A stretch of 64,000 bases of DNA, taken from the NCBI GenBank assembly GCA_016648135.1, contig JADDOH010003994.1, positions 1 through 64,000 on the forward strand, written 5' to 3'. This DNA comes from Agrypnia vestita (taxonomy: Eukaryota; Arthropoda; Insecta; Trichoptera; Phryganeidae). Position 1 is the stretch's first letter. Each line of letters starts with the position of its first letter. The position numbers were made by a program, and so were the translations under genes. Positions 21,790 through 33,650 of the stretch are shown here, piece after piece. The notes beneath the pieces are model-generated. The model had not been told where the DNA came from. It did not search any database and was given only the letters and a program-made list of their open reading frames with translations.

Positions 21790-22784
21790 ATGTAAATTTA
21801 AAAAATAATAAAAAATGATGTGTTTGTGTCCACCGCGGTAACAATTATCACAACAATTATCAAAATGTTACCCATAAACATGTTCGCGTTATCTGTGGCA
21901 AGCCCATCTTACAACAGAAGCAGAAATCGCCGGTATTTCAATGTCAACACGTCGGTCGTGAGTTAAATTGTTAGAAAAAACATAGATAAAAATAAAATAA
22001 CTCGGAACCTTCACAAACACACACACAAACTGCATAAAGCAGCGGTTCCTAAACGGTGTGCCGTAAGTAGGGATTACAACCCCGGAACATATTGCGGGAT
22101 TAGGAAATAAGAATATAAATTAAAGTTATCAATTTAAATGTTGGCACTCATTAAACTAAATAAAGGTATTATTATTAGCGCAGTACTTTTTTATCAGTCT
22201 GACATTTATGTATACCTACCTAATAAGGCACTTTGTGGTTCAAATAATTTTAAGCGTACAAAAGTTAAGTCTCCTCTACCTATATCATAATTATAATCAT
22301 ACAAAGTACGTAATTTATATAAGCTGCATAATATGATGCAACAAAATTATATTTTTGTGCGTTTTAAATATAATCATTTAAACAAGTGTCAAGCGAAAAA
22401 ATATAGAGATTATTGACAAACAAAACAATATCGAAATGAAGCATTTTTTTTCTTATCTATCAAAGATAGGAACTAAATGTTGAACAAATCAATTTTAAAT
22501 TCTTAATCAGACGTATATACGGTCTCTACACTCACTGTCAAATCTGAAAATTTCTATTTTTGTTTACAAACCATCCAATATACTCTTTTTTCAGAAAGTG
22601 TTTTAAAAAAGTTTAATTTTCTTTTATATTTTCTGTATTTTAAATGAAAATTAAAATATTTTTTAACATTATCTGAAAATATAGAGTAAATTGGTTGGTT
22701 TAAGATAGTAAAACGAAAATCGAACTTTCGCAAATGACTGTTTACGTAGGGTCCGTCAATGTGGCAAATTTAATTTTAAAAAAA
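21790..22784. other. Intergenic DNA; one hAT-like terminus
   Basis: At 22041 CAGCGGTTCCTAAACGGTGTGCCG resembles a hAT-type end, but the partner end was not found. The rest is AT-rich with nothing recognised. Confidence 0.3.
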
Positions 22785-23150
22785 AAAACATAAAAACCAA
22801 GTTTTTACAATACTACATTTCTCATTTTCGGGTTTCGTGTCTACCATATGCGTCGGAATCTCCATACAACTTGTATGAAAAAAAACATTAAATATTTGAA
22901 AAATCCAAAATTATACTATAATTATAATTATTTTTTAACGAAAATTTGATATACCTTCTTGATCGTCTCCACGGGTCTGCTTGCAAAGTTTCAGCTCGAT
23001 TGGATCACGGGAAAAGGGTTAAAAATCGATCCAAAGTTTTTTCGTCAGACAAGAAGACAAGCAGACGCCACAAGTTAATATAAAGGGAATAAAAAAGTAA
23101 CCCATAAAAACCAAGTTTTTATTATACTCCCTTTCTCATTTATTAGTGGA
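22785..23150. repeat. Interspersed repeat Y, rearranged copies
   Basis: AACATAAAAACCAAGTTTTTA, AACGAAAATTTGAT and TTCAGCTCGATTGGATCACG match copy 1. At 23075-23145 an end (AGTTAATATAAAGGGAATAA) runs directly into a new start (AAGTAACCCATAAAAACC), a head-to-tail junction. Confidence 0.6.
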
Positions 23151-24457
23151 AACTGGTTTGGAAAAAAATTTAATAAAAATAATAGATATTTTAATGGTTT
23201 TATGGATACTGCAATATACGAAACAGAACAATTGATTTTTGTCTTTTTTAAAACGATATATTTAACAACTTGTCGAAAAATATTAATGTCTGAATAGCAC
23301 CACTTCTTCAAACTGTATAAATCAATTTGTAAATAAAATATTTGGTCTTTATTTGAAAATATACGAGATTAATTGTACCAAAGATAACTCTATTGCATGA
23401 AAACTAAAATAGTGTTTCGGGGTTATAATTTTTTGATGTCATAACAATATATTTGTTCATATTTTTTTAAGGAAATGCTTCAAGAGCAAATGGATCTATC
23501 ATAATAAAATTAAAAGCCTGTTTAGCTATGGGTTTTGCAAAATGATTTAATAAATTTACGTTAAATTTAGCAAAATCGAGAGCAAATACGATGAATGTAA
23601 TTTATTTTTTAATGGTTCACAAATAATGAAAAACACATAACATGATATAGATAATACAGTTATAATACAATTAGTTTAAATGATTTTTATTACTTAAATG
23701 TGAACACAACACACATAGAGATAAAACTAAAGGCTAAAATATAAACAAGAAAGAAAAAAGTGATTTTATAGAGTGAGATTGAACAGCTAATTTGGCAAGT
23801 TTGGTAATAGTTCTCTTATATTCGTGGAAACTGTCATGGAATATGTCAATGAGGACGTTCTGATTATTTTATATTTTGTTGTATGACCTCAACATTCTAG
23901 ATATAGAGTTAAAGTGGGCCATATTGTTATTGTCAGTTGAAAGACAAAATGTATTATATGTAGGTACTAGTCGGCGTCGAGGAACATTCAAAGTTATGTT
24001 TTCGATACAAAATTCTGAATCAATATTGCCATGAATTATATTATACAGGTATATTAATTAACTCAGCAATTAGTCTTCTAACTTCCAATTTGTCTACATG
24101 AAAATATTCTTTGTGATTCTATAAATGAACCCCAATATTTTTAGAGATTTTTCTTTGATATTTGATGTGTGATAATGTGTGAATGAAAATTTACCAGTCC
24201 GGATGTTTTCGCACATTCTTTGCCGTTATCAATGCAATTAATTTTTAAATCTACGTCGATAAGAATTTCCAAGGACAGACTTAGGCATAACAGTCAAGAT
24301 ACGGAAACTGATGCAACAACCAAGGGTGGATTTCTCATTCTACAGTCGATCCAAGGGCGCAGTGGCGTGCCAATCAGGGCACAGGGATATCTCAGGGCTT
24401 GAAATGGCATAAAAATTTGAGGAACCAAACATACATAGCCTGTAAATTTATAGGAAA
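23151..24457. other. AT-rich intergenic DNA
   Basis: No gene, RNA or transposon termini recognised. A short frame at 24220-24402 has no recognisable domain. Confidence 0.45.
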
Positions 24458-25526
24458 CATTCGATCATATTCTGAAATAAGCAGTATTTCTATTTCTGTA
24501 TCTTGACAGTTAAGCCATGTATTTACTAGGGGACAAATAACGCAGCATTCCGCGCGGCATGTCGCATGAACATCTACGTTCATGTTTCGGGGACAATGAC
24601 GCAGTCATTTGACGTGTACACACCGGGACTCGCATATCTTGTCGCGGAAATGTCACCCGATGAGGTTATGATGACAGCTACGGTATCTATTTACATTTAG
24701 TGAAAACGGGGTTCCGCGCAATTCGAAATGTTTTTTTGTGTTGCAATTTCAAATTAACGAGGTTTTACTGTAGTAAATTGAATATTAAAAACAAGGTCCT
24801 TTTTGCAAATAATTATTGTTTTCCACACGCCGCGAAAATGTCGCCCTATGAGGTTACGCTGCTGCTGCGTATCTATTTATGTTAACGAGTTTATCGAAAC
24901 GTAAGAGGAGAAAAAGGTGGTGGATGCGAAATTATTTACTGCAAAGAGAAAGGAGGATGGATATTCTATGCAATCTTCGATCGATACAGCTCGATGAGTT
25001 CAAGAACAATTTCGTTTCCCCACATTGTCATCTTGACAGATACAGCGCATGCGTATTCACTTGTAAACCACGTGGTACTGACGCTCCGCGTAATGTTGCA
25101 GTGAGCTCGCTCGGGTACCGTGCGCATGGCAACGTTGCCACGACACGTAGAAATGCCGCGCTGTGTTGTGCGCGATGTCCCGGAACAGTGCACGACGTTG
25201 CAACGTCACGTAGACTCTATGCCGCGCGTGCTGTTGAGGGACAATTTGTCCCCTAGTGAATACATGGCTTTATTATTTAACTTGTAATGCCGCCAGTTTT
25301 AAGTTTGACAGGTTTGAAATGAATGAATTCAATCAGGAAGCTCTAGAACATGAACAAATGTCAAGTTATTCACATGATATTATGAATAATGAGCTTTCTA
25401 ATTGATTAAGGTAATTAATTTCAAACCTGTCAAACAGAAAACTTCAAAATTGACGGCATTACAATGTTATACAATAATCTACAGAAATAGCAATATTACT
25501 TAGTTCAGAATGCGGCCAATTATATA
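24458..25526. mobile_element. Element X (inverted-repeat transposon) split by a Harbinger-like insertion
   Basis: The left terminus (ATTCGATCATATTCTGAAAT, AGTATTTCTATTTCTGTATC) resumes after the insertion with TTGTAATGCCGCCAGTTTT and GACAGGTTTGAAAT. The right terminus read in reverse gives the same order (CCGCATTCTGAACTAAG, ATTGCTATTTCTGTAG, TTGTAATGCCGTCAATTTTG, GACAGGTTTGAAAT). The inserted element (24513-25269) therefore interrupts the left arm at a TTA. Without it, element X is ~310 bp. Related ends lie at 17100-17200 and 25780-25845. Confidence 0.7.
24513..25269 (-). mobile_element. PIF/Harbinger-like non-autonomous element, copy 2
   Basis: Inverted relative to copies 1 and 3. Ends AGCCATGTATTTACTAGGGG and CCCCTAGTGAATACATGGCT, with TTA on both sides (24510-24512, 25270-25272). 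The MADF start (ELIELYRSK equivalent) is on the - strand around 25000. The internal pogo-like word is inverted accordingly (AATTAACGAGGTTTTACTG). Confidence 0.85.
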
Positions 25527-25779
25527 TGTTTTAAGTGTTATAATATATTTGATCACTTCTGAGAGACTGTAATGAAATCAAACAAGTATAATCAAGTATT
25601 TTTTTAGAGAAAAGGAGTTTTAGTATAAAACGATTGGTATGATTGAGATTAGCTACGAATCATATATATTTGTATTGTTTTAATATTAGGGGAGGTGGAA
25701 TAACAAAAGTGTTAAAAGAGAAGCATCAGAAAAAAGCTCATTAATGAATTAAAAATATTGTAAATACAATACAATCTGT

Positions 25780-25973
25780 CAGGATACAAAAATAGCAATA
25801 TCGCTTATTTCAGAATACGACCGATTATTTTGGAAGGGATACAAAAAATCTAGAATTCAGTACATTTCAAATTAGTAATCCACGGTGATTGCATTCAAAG
25901 CATGTTTTTAATGTTTTGAATATTGCTGCCTTTGATTTTATACCCCACATATAATGAAAACCAATTTTAAGTA
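25780..25973. repeat. Element X terminus adjoining a MITE Z fragment
   Basis: 25788-25840 (GGATACAAAAATAGCAATAT, TTTCAGAATACGACCGATTA) is an element X end. 25862-25973, read in reverse, gives GTGGGGTATAAAATCAAAGG, CAGCAATATTCAAAAC and GCAATCACCGTGG, matching one half of MITE Z (63167-63416). Confidence 0.55.
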
Positions 25974-26183
25974 CAATTAAAAAATATATCCCTTGTATAC
26001 CTTGTCTTACTTACCTAGCTGTCTTTCGAATAAGGGGGCTATATTATCTGATTTCTTGTTTGAATATTGAATTTTCGACTTACGTTACCCTTGCTAGTAC
26101 ATAATAATATTGGAGAATTCTGCTCAAGCTAACATACGGTTTTTTGAAAGGAGATAAATCGTATTTTTGTAAATTATTTCAAA

Positions 26184-26700
26184 CTAGTTGTTCGTACCCG
26201 GCGTTGCACGGGTTAAGGATTAAGTTGAAAATTAATTTGTGGAGGAAACAAAAGTTTGATTCGAACGGTATAGATTTGCATCGAAAATATATCAGGGTGA
26301 GGAGAAAAGGTAAAAGGTGAGGGAAGAGATATAGCCTATGTTACCTGCCGAGTCCTAGAGAATAATTTTGAGTCCGATCGGTCGAACGGTACAGATTTGC
26401 ATCGAAAATATGTCAGAGGGAGGGGAAGGGGTCTGAGAACAGGGGGGGAAATGTCGCCTATGTTACTCGCCGAGTCTTAAAGAATAAGTTTCCAAATTTT
26501 GAGTCCGATCGGTCAAACGGTACAGATTTGCATGGAAAATATGTCAGGAGAGGGGAAGGAGTATGAGAATAGGCGGGAAATGTTGCCTATGTTACCCGCC
26601 GGGTCCCAAAGCATAAGTATGCAAAATTTGAATCGAATCGGACAAACGGTGTGGATTTGTATAGAAAACAGACAGACTTTGAGTTTTACAGGTATAGATT
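26184..26700 (-). mobile_element. Helitron-like non-autonomous element with internal tandem repeats
   Basis: Read on the - strand it ends ACCCGTGCAACGCCGGGTAC...AACTAG next to T, the CTRR-type 3' end with a preceding hairpin (ACCCG...CGGGT) used by Helitrons. The interior has three to four ~125-bp direct repeats (GTCCGATCGGTC.AACGGTAC, GATTTGCATCGAAAATATGTC, AGGGGAAGG, CCTATGTTAC.CGCCGAGTC). The distal 5' end is unclear. No Rep/helicase reading frame. Confidence 0.55.
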
Positions 26701-27186
26701 ACAAAATACATCGTTGAATGTACTATTTATTAGGCTATATGGAAAAAAATATGTCTGCATTTATTTAAATAAAAAACAAAACACTTTGATGGCATTCTTC
26801 CGTTTATTTCTTAAGTTGACATACTATTTTTATTTGCATAATTCGCAGAAGAATGTTTTTGTTTTGGATGGTATGTCAGCACACAATGTGTGACACCACC
26901 TGGCACATGATTGACAGCTAACCCAATATTCTTCCGGTTTTGATGTGCTGTACAAATCGTTGCAATAAATGCAATTGTGCAATAAATGCATTGTGGATCA
27001 TCGTCTTGGGTAATAATATCTTCACATGAAACAGAACAATCTGAAATTAGGGTATCTTCAAGTATGAATCTCTTAATAATTCTTTTGCAATTTTTTTTGT
27101 TGATATTTTCACTTGATTTTATTTGTATCATGTATGCTATGGACTGTTAGTTAGACCTTGCTTATACGATCTGTCAATATTCCTTA

Positions 27187-27917
27187 AGGTACAGATACAC
27201 ATGCTTCTTTAGTGGCATGCTAATAAGCATGCCACTAATAACTGTACACACTTGCTCATTACTGGCATGCTTATTAGTGGCATGCTCATAAATAAGCATG
27301 CCCAAAGCTAACAATCAAACACACATGCTTATTAGTGGCATGCTCTTGTCATAGAATAGAGACGCTCTTGTTCAAAATGAAAACTTTGCAAACTGAAATA
27401 GAAAATTCAAGTGAACCAATAAATCAAAAAAGTTCCCGAGTTTCCATCCGCACATTTTTGATTTTAGTTTGCCTATTAATAAAGTTTCGTAAACATTATT
27501 TCTCACTATATTATTTTTACAAAACGGTGACCGAGTATTCCACAGACATTCGTGATTCCTATAATAAGTCACGAAAAGTAATGTTTTATCATCTCCCCAA
27601 CGCGCCATATTTGTTTCATATGTCGCGGACTGAGAAGATCGCATTGATAATACTAGCCGCGAAGCCCGCGAATGACATAAGCATGCTCATAAATAAGCAA
27701 GTCTGTTCACACATGCTCCAAAGATACCCCTTCTCTATGGTGAATGACAGTGGCATGCTTATTAATCAAACGGTGGTTGATTTTTGAGCATGCCACTAGG
27801 TGGCATGCTCATTTCTAGCAATATGCGTACACACATGCCACTAATTAGCATGCCACTGTCAATGTCGATACTGCGCATGCTCACGTGCCACTAAATAAGC
27901 ATGTGTATCAGACGCCT
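27187..27917 (-). mobile_element. Harbinger-like non-autonomous element carrying a MADF remnant, copy 1
   Basis: The left end AGGTACAGATACACATGC and the right end read in reverse (AGGCGTCTGATACACATGC) are terminal inverted repeats. The 5' flank is TTA and the 3' flank TAT; copy 2 has TTA at its 3' end (48561-48563). Subterminal regions are dense with GCATGCCACTAATAAGCATG words in both orientations. The interior holds the MADF frame listed separately. Confidence 0.7.
27372..27644 (-). pseudogene. MADF-domain protein fragment inside a Harbinger-like element
   Basis: An open 90-codon - strand frame with MARWGDDKTLLFVTYYRNHE then CLWNTRSPF.KN...RN..YE. The spacing W..D.TLLFV..YR.HECLWN..SP.YKN matches the N-terminal two thirds of the MADF (Myb/SANT-like in Adf-1) domain, which PIF/Harbinger elements encode as an accessory DNA-binding protein. 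After ~55 residues it diverges into AT-rich sequence with no MADF helix 3, so it is truncated. A decayed copy at 48195-48330 keeps GDDKTLLFVTYY with stops. Confidence 0.65.
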
Positions 27918-27922
27918 TATAG

Positions 27923-28505
27923 TACTTTTGGTATTAGTTCATGCAATATTTCTAGAGGGCCTGAGACAGTTTCACTATGTTGAGAAGTAATAGCTACTAG
28001 TGAAGCTCTTGGTTTGTATTTGATAAAGTATTTGATGTTGAAGATGCTTTTTATAATATTAAAGAATGTCCATCTTCAATATTGTTATCCGTTACGTCAC
28101 TAGGCGAACTCTGTCGGAAGATTGTCGTATTAAAAGGGCTAATGCCATTGGCGTATTATAATAGAGACACGTTATTCCCATGCTAGCCAGCTTGCATATG
28201 TAGCAAATATTGCATTGAAAGAGACAACAAATTACGGCACACTTATTTCACAAACGCTCTGCGTGTAGACAGGTAATTTGAAGTCACGGTGACTAAAATA
28301 ATATACTAATTTTTACAATAGTGTACGATACTCTGTTCCTTTTTCTCCGGAGACTTTTTTTCGGCGTAGCATCGCGCCCGATCACAAAGAAGGTCCGTTC
28401 GATAACGAATGCAAGTAAGGCAGAACCTTACTTTTGAGTTGCCAAGATTTCACGCTTGTAACGTATCTACAGCCTCTCTAATGCCATATTTTTCAAATCC
28501 GCTTG
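27923..28505. other. Intergenic DNA, nothing recognised
   Basis: Mixed composition, no clear frames, RNA genes or element termini. Confidence 0.35.
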
Positions 28506-28510
28506 TAATG

Positions 28511-28691
28511 AAGTAGCTTGTTGGTCTTGTGATTAGGACACTCGCCTCGTGATCCAAAGGTCGCGGGTTCGAACCTCACTCCAGACTAGCAAGTTAGTCC
28601 TATTTTCCTATCACAAGCATTTAGCTTAGTTTGAAAATAGTAAGAATATTGATGTGACACGTTTTTCGTGTTCACATCTCTATTAAAAAAA
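28511..28691 (+). mobile_element. tRNA-derived SINE, copy 2 (uninterrupted)
   Basis: The head has A-box-like TTGGTCTTGTGATTAGGAC and B box GGGTTCGAACC. The body has AGCATTTAGCTTAGTTTGAA, then a terminal hairpin GTGACACG/TTTTT/CGTGTTCAC, ATCTCTATT and a short A run. Same order as 12028-12670 without the LINE, so it shows the empty site. Confidence 0.8.
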
Positions 28692-28935
28692 ATGTAGGTA
28701 ATGTCATCCAACAAATTTAGAATTTCCATAAGCTCTACCAAAAAGCCTGCTTACCTGCGAGGGACCCACAGTACTACCTGGATTGTTATTTTTCCTATTA
28801 TAACACAGTCTAAAATGACATACTATGTCTTACCCTATGTCTTCTTACCCAGAAAATTACAGAAATAAAACTAAGGTTGTGTTAGATATTCATCCAAAAG
28901 TGATAAACAAAAATAAATATTTGCAGAGCGATTTA

Positions 28936-29674
28936 AGCCATGTATTGCATGCATAGAGTCTACGTGACGTTGCAACGTCGTGCACTGTTCCGCGACGTCG
29001 CGCACAACACAGCGTGGCATTTCTACGTGCCGTGGCAACGTTGCCATGCGCACGGTACCCGAGCGAGCTCACTGCAACATACGCGGAGCGTCAGTACCAC
29101 GTGGTATGCATAGATAACATAATAATAGTGGTATGTTTACAAGTGAATACGCATGCGCTGTATCTGTCAAGATGGCAATGTGGGGAAACGAAGTTGTTCT
29201 TGAACTCATCGAGCTGTATCGATCGAAGATGTCCGTCCTTCTTTCTCTTGCAGTAAATAATTTCGCATTCTCCTCTTTTTTTCTCCTCTTACGTTTCGAT
29301 AAACTCATTAACATAAACAGATACGCAGCTGTTATCATAACTTCATAGGACGACATTTCCGCGACGTCAACAATAATTATTTGCAAAAAGGACCTTGTTT
29401 TTAATAATATTCAATTTACTACAGTAAAATCTCGTTAATTTGAAATTGCGACCCAAAAAAACATTTCGAATTGCGCGGAACCCCGTTTTCGCCAAATGAG
29501 ATACCGCAGCTGTCATCATAACCTCATCGGGTGATATTTCCGCGATAAGATATGCGAGTCCTGGTGTGTACACGTCAAATGTCCGCGTCATTGTCCCCGA
29601 AACATGAGCGTAGATGTTGATGCGACATGCCGCGCGGAATGTTTCGCGATTTGTCCCCTAGTGAATACATGGCT
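28936..29674 (+). mobile_element. PIF/Harbinger-like non-autonomous element, copy 3
   Basis: Ends AGCCATGTATTGCATGC (outer TIR partly altered) and CCCCTAGTGAATACATGGCT, with TTA on both sides (28933-28935, 29675-29677). Same orientation as copy 1. MADF start (VWGNEVVLELIELYRSK) on the + strand at ~29175; pogo-like word at ~29420. Confidence 0.85.
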
Positions 29675-29838
29675 TTAGTTACAAAAAAAAACACCCCAGC
29701 TGCTAAAAAGGAATTGGCGCTCATTTTTCGCTTTGCTTTCTACAACTGTTGTATGTTTGTACAACAGGTGCCATCAATACGCGTTGCTTAAATTATATTT
29801 GCGGAAGTGCTTTAAGAGATACTACGAGTATGTCATCT

Positions 29839-30356
29839 TAGAGATGGGTAAATGAAAAAAAATATCGATATACTTATTTCGAATCAATATTTTTAAAAAT
29901 CGATATATATCGATAATTTTCGATATTAGTTTTTCAAAAATGTAACAAAAGTAAGGAAAAAAAGTTTTTGGTGACCAAAAAAAAAAGGTCACGTATCGAA
30001 GAAAAGATATCGATATATCGACATAACGAAGGAATATATCGATATTCTTCGATACATTTTTCCAAAAATTTAACAAAATTAAGGACCAAAAAAAAGGTAG
30101 CCAGAAAAAATATATCAATATTTCAAAGAAAAATATCGATTTTTAAAAATGTAGCTTACAGCGACCAAAAAAAAACAGGTCACCACCGAAAAAAAATACA
30201 TAGACGGACACTAAAATGTAGCGACTAAAAAAAAGGTCGCTGGATAAAAATATCGAAAAACGTACTAATTTAATACTCGAAAAAAATATGGATATTTGAT
30301 ATAAAAATCGAAAAAAAATATCGACGATAAATATCGATATTTTTTACTCATCCCTT
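29839..30356. mobile_element. hAT-like MITE with TATCGATA arrays, copy A
   Basis: Ends TAGAGATGGGTAAAT and, inverted, AAGGGATGAGTAAA. Flanks TGTCATCT (29831-29838) and TATCATCT (30357-30364) match at 7 of 8, a hAT-size duplication. The inside repeats TATCGATA/ATATCGATAT words and A-runs followed by GGTCGC or GGTCAC. Sister of 51546-51965. Confidence 0.8.
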
Positions 30357-31284
30357 TATCATCTTATCGGGTATATCCGCTTAAGCAAAACTTCCCTTAA
30401 CATATTAAATTTTATTCAAAACTTGAAACAAAGTCGACTAATTTTACAATATTTGTAATATTGTAAAATAATTTTTTAAAAAAGTGAATCATTACATTTT
30501 TATTCCATTTTACACCCTGAGATATCCCTTTGCCTAGACTGGCACGCGATTGCGCCCTGCGAGCTGTGAGTCGCTAGCGTCGCGATGAGAAATCCCTCCA
30601 CGGTTGTTGCATCAGATTCTCGTACACACTGGCCCGATATGCCTCCGCCCGAAGTCTGTTCTAGGAAATTATCGAAATCGATTTCAAATTTACCTAAAAA
30701 TAAACGACCTTATGGACGGTACTGTAAAGTCGTTTTTACAATAAAACTTCTAAAATGGGACGATACACGTAGGGGTTGAAATATTCAAGTGGGCCAACTA
30801 CCTGGGGGCTGAATTATTCAACTCGCTTTCACGAGTCGTAATGAGAAGGGAGGTTTTGTTCGTTTCGTCAGTACCAAACACCGATAGCGACGATTCAAAC
30901 CGTGTTGTTCTGTGTCTCTAAATTAACGGATTAATGTATTTTTTAGTGTAGGCCTCTGCTGCGCAGTACATCGGTTCCGGAGTGTATAAACCGGTTACGA
31001 GTCTTAAAATATATATTTTCGAATATTGTTCAAAATGAGCATTGACGATTTTGGATGATGTATTTGGAAAATTTGTACATTTAAAAGAAATCTGTTACTT
31101 GGACCGAATTTATAGCATAAGAAAAGACTTAAAACGCACTTGTTTACAAAATCTTTCCCAGAATCTTTTTAATATTCGTTGTTTTTTTTACTATTTTATG
31201 TTTTGAGCTGTTTTTCCTTCTCTTTTCTTTTTCATTTTTTTATTTTGTTATTCTAGGATTCTATGCTTTTAGTACCTATGTAAG
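30357..31284. other. Mixed intergenic DNA
   Basis: 30520-30660 and 30820-31000 are GC-richer and look non-repetitive (for example GCTAGCGTCGCGATGAG and TTTCGTCAGTACC, the latter containing an insect initiator-like TCAGT). No coding domain or convincing splice pairs, so no gene is called. Confidence 0.3.
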
Positions 31285-31378
31285 AGTTTTTTGTGTGTAA
31301 AGCGCCCTTGAGGTGAAATTTTCACAAAAATGGCGCTATATAAATAATCCAATATTATTATTATTATTATTATTAATT
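31285..31378 (+). repeat. LINE 3' terminus with hairpin and (ATT)n tail
   Basis: AAGCGCCCTTGAGGTGAAAT followed by AATGGCGCTATATAAATAAT and (ATT)7-8. GCGCC/GGCGC form the terminal hairpin. The same end is at 18868-18925 and, inverted, at 47221-47275; typical of CR1/L2-like 3' ends. Confidence 0.6.
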
Positions 31379-31389
31379 ATCACGAATTA

Positions 31390-31596
31390 TCGAATTACCC
31401 AAATTTTGCATACACATTCCCGACGGAAAAAATAGGTCATATTTCTCCCCTAGACATCCTATCCATCCCAGCCTCGATTAAATGGAAACATTGTTTTAAT
31501 TAGAGGCTTTTCAGAACAATGGAATCTATGTTTCCCCCCACAAACTTATTTTTAACTCAATCCTTAACCCATGCAACGCCGGGTACGAACAGCTAG
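31390..31596 (+). mobile_element. Helitron-like 3'-end fragment
   Basis: Ends CAACGCCGGGTACGAACAGCTAG followed by T, the same CTAG terminus and hairpin as at 34394-34838. The upstream part (AATGGAATCTATGTTTCCCC, CAAACTTATTTTTAACTCAA) also matches that copy. Confidence 0.55.
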
Positions 31597-31892
31597 TAAA
31601 CAATAATGTAAATAAAATAATGAACACTTTTTTTTTTAATTAATTTAATATTCGTTTGGACGAGGAGTTGTCCGTTACCGGTGTTTCCACAATTTTGCCT
31701 TCAATGCCTAAATCAAAAAGGAGTCACGTAGGCACCTAACCGCAAAGTTGTTATCGCTAGGAAGGGATGCGATTGCTTGTACCGCCCGTTCTACTCGTTG
31801 TCCTGTTTTATCACTGCGCTCCTCGCAACCGGGTCAGGGCCGCATTACGGCCCAGGCAGACGCTGGCCCAGGGGTCGAGCCAACCAAAGGTA

Positions 31893-32035
31893 CAGTAGCC
31901 GGCAAACATCTTGAAATTCTACGGCGTAGTGGGGGGAAGTTTGCGCATCTACCTTTCCACCAACGAGACCCAAATTTCGTCTTCTGCGCATTCCCCCACT
32001 ACGCCAAAGAATTTCAAAAAGTTTGCCGGCAACTG
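31893..32035. mobile_element. Tc1-type hairpin MITE, copy 1
   Basis: A 143-bp near-palindrome. CAGTAGCCGGCAAACATCTT on the left, inverted as AAGTTTGCCGGCAACTG on the right, with inner ACGGCGTAGTGGGGG / CCCCCACTACGCC. TA at 31891-31892 and 32036-32037. Identical design at 34189-34331 and 34876-35020. Confidence 0.85.
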
Positions 32036-32049
32036 TAATCGACTAACCG

Positions 32050-32340
32050 TCATGTTGTTTACTCGGAAGGTAGGCAGAGAGGATAGAAAGCCACACTTCT
32101 GTCCTGGCACCGCAATTTTGCCTCATCCATTTTTTTACATTTCCCGCACGCTCTATGTTTTAACAGGGCCATCCTCCTATATTTGGTTTGTCTGGTCATG
32201 CCAGGTCATCCACGGACGTTTTACCCCGTAAATTCTTCTACAACCTGCATCTTATCCACAAATTTTGATTCTAATCTGGCATACACCCCACTTTTTCTTT
32301 CGTCATCATCCTCACTATTCCTATCAAAATTCTCTCATAC
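32050..32340 (-). pseudogene. LINE 3'-end fragment, GTTAGTTAG-tail family
   Basis: + strand GGTAGGCAGAGAGGATAGAA, CACACTTCTGTCCTGGCAC, GGGCCATCCTCC and ATGCCAGGTCATCC.CGGACG are the inverse of the family's C-terminal coding end. Heavily mutated. Confidence 0.65.
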
Positions 32341-32371
32341 AATTTGCCAACTCATTAAAAGCTTTAGCCTA

Positions 32372-32756
32372 GAGGGCGTCCATAAACCACATGGCCTGAT
32401 CAGGAGGGGGGGGGGTTATGTAGAAATGCTACGCTGGACTACGTTCGGGAAGGGGGGGGGGTCAGAGTCGTGCTACGTAATTGATTAATTAATTTTATTA
32501 AGTACAATTAAAACGGTATAGAAAGTGCGATCGATAAATCTACGGAGATCGGTTTGCAGGTTATCAATAATTTAAAAATAGCTTTGTAAGAGAAAACGGC
32601 ACAAAATGTCTCCTGGAATTAATTGGAAAAATTACGATCCACTCTCGTGGAGGAGGGAGGGGGGGGGTCAAAGCAAAAGTCACGTTAGGGTCACAAGGGG
32701 GGAGGGAGAGGTTCAAAAGAGTTCAAAATGGAACCACGTGGTTTATGGACGCTCTC
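32372..32756. mobile_element. TTA-type MITE with poly-G tracts (GCGTCCATAAAC family), copy 2
   Basis: The left end GAGGGCGTCCATAAACCAC and the right end inverted (GAGAGCGTCCATAAACCAC) match at 18 of 19. Flanks are CTA and TTA. Both subterminal regions carry runs of 8-12 G. Confidence 0.75.
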
Positions 32757-32839
32757 TTATGAAGTCCATTTGGGACCCTATTGGGAACTATGATAAAATG
32801 GTGTTCAATGATGACACTAAAGTCTTGAAATATTAAACG

Positions 32840-33640
32840 TTATTATTATAAAGAACAAGTATATACTGTCCTCATATATTATAAAGTATATCCTTGCTTG
32901 TTCCATCCCGCGAAATTCTTTATTAAAGAAAAAGTTATGCCGTGGAAACTGCAGCCACAAACTACTTTTTCAATTCTCCACTGCAAAGGCTTTCTAGACT
33001 ACCAATCAAATACAAGCAGTTAGACGTTTTTGCCACTAATCTAATTAAATTAAAACATAATTTTTAAAAATCTTTGAAAGATAACTAAACTTCGTCTATG
33101 GAGAGTTAAATAAATAGAGTTTAGAATTATCAAGGAGTTGTTTGTAGAAAGTTCTTCTAATTATCTTCTCGTTAACCACCAACATCTTGCTTATTTTCAA
33201 GTTCTTCGAGTCAAGTGTGTTATGAGGTTTAAGAAATGCCTTTGTATAATCTAAATATAATAATTTTGTTGTCTATCTGTTGGTCCGTAAATTCGTAACT
33301 TGCTGGAATTAAAACTTTTGATAATTAGAGTACGACACGCAATCAGCGCGCGGCCAATGTTGTGCGATCACGAAGGATCTTTATTAATTACGAGGATATA
33401 TCTATATATTTTTTTATTTTTTATTATAGCAGTATATCCGTGATTTTTCACGGGTGTTCGTTCGGCTAGTACATAATAAAAATACTACTAACACCCACCG
33501 TAGCTTGTGGAATTACTTAATATTGCAATACCTTGCCTTTATAGTATGTAATAATAGCCCTAAAGGTCGCTAATTAAATAAATATAAACAATCATAATTC
33601 TTCTTCTTCAAACACAGCAAAATATTTTTGTGGTGACATT
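32840..33640. other. Intergenic DNA, nothing recognised
   Basis: AT-rich with no coding domain. GTATATCCGTGATTTTTCACGG near 33431-33453 contains a small inverted repeat. Confidence 0.35.
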
Positions 33641-33650
33641 ATTAATATAA

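Noticed and set aside
27187..27910. Array of GCATGCCACTAATAAGCATG words resembling a CRISPR array
   Set aside because: Spacing is irregular, orientation alternates, and the words are the subterminal repeats of a DNA transposon; eukaryotic context.
28511..28600. Possible tRNA gene
   Set aside because: Same reasoning: repeated at 12031 with the same non-tRNA body and tail.
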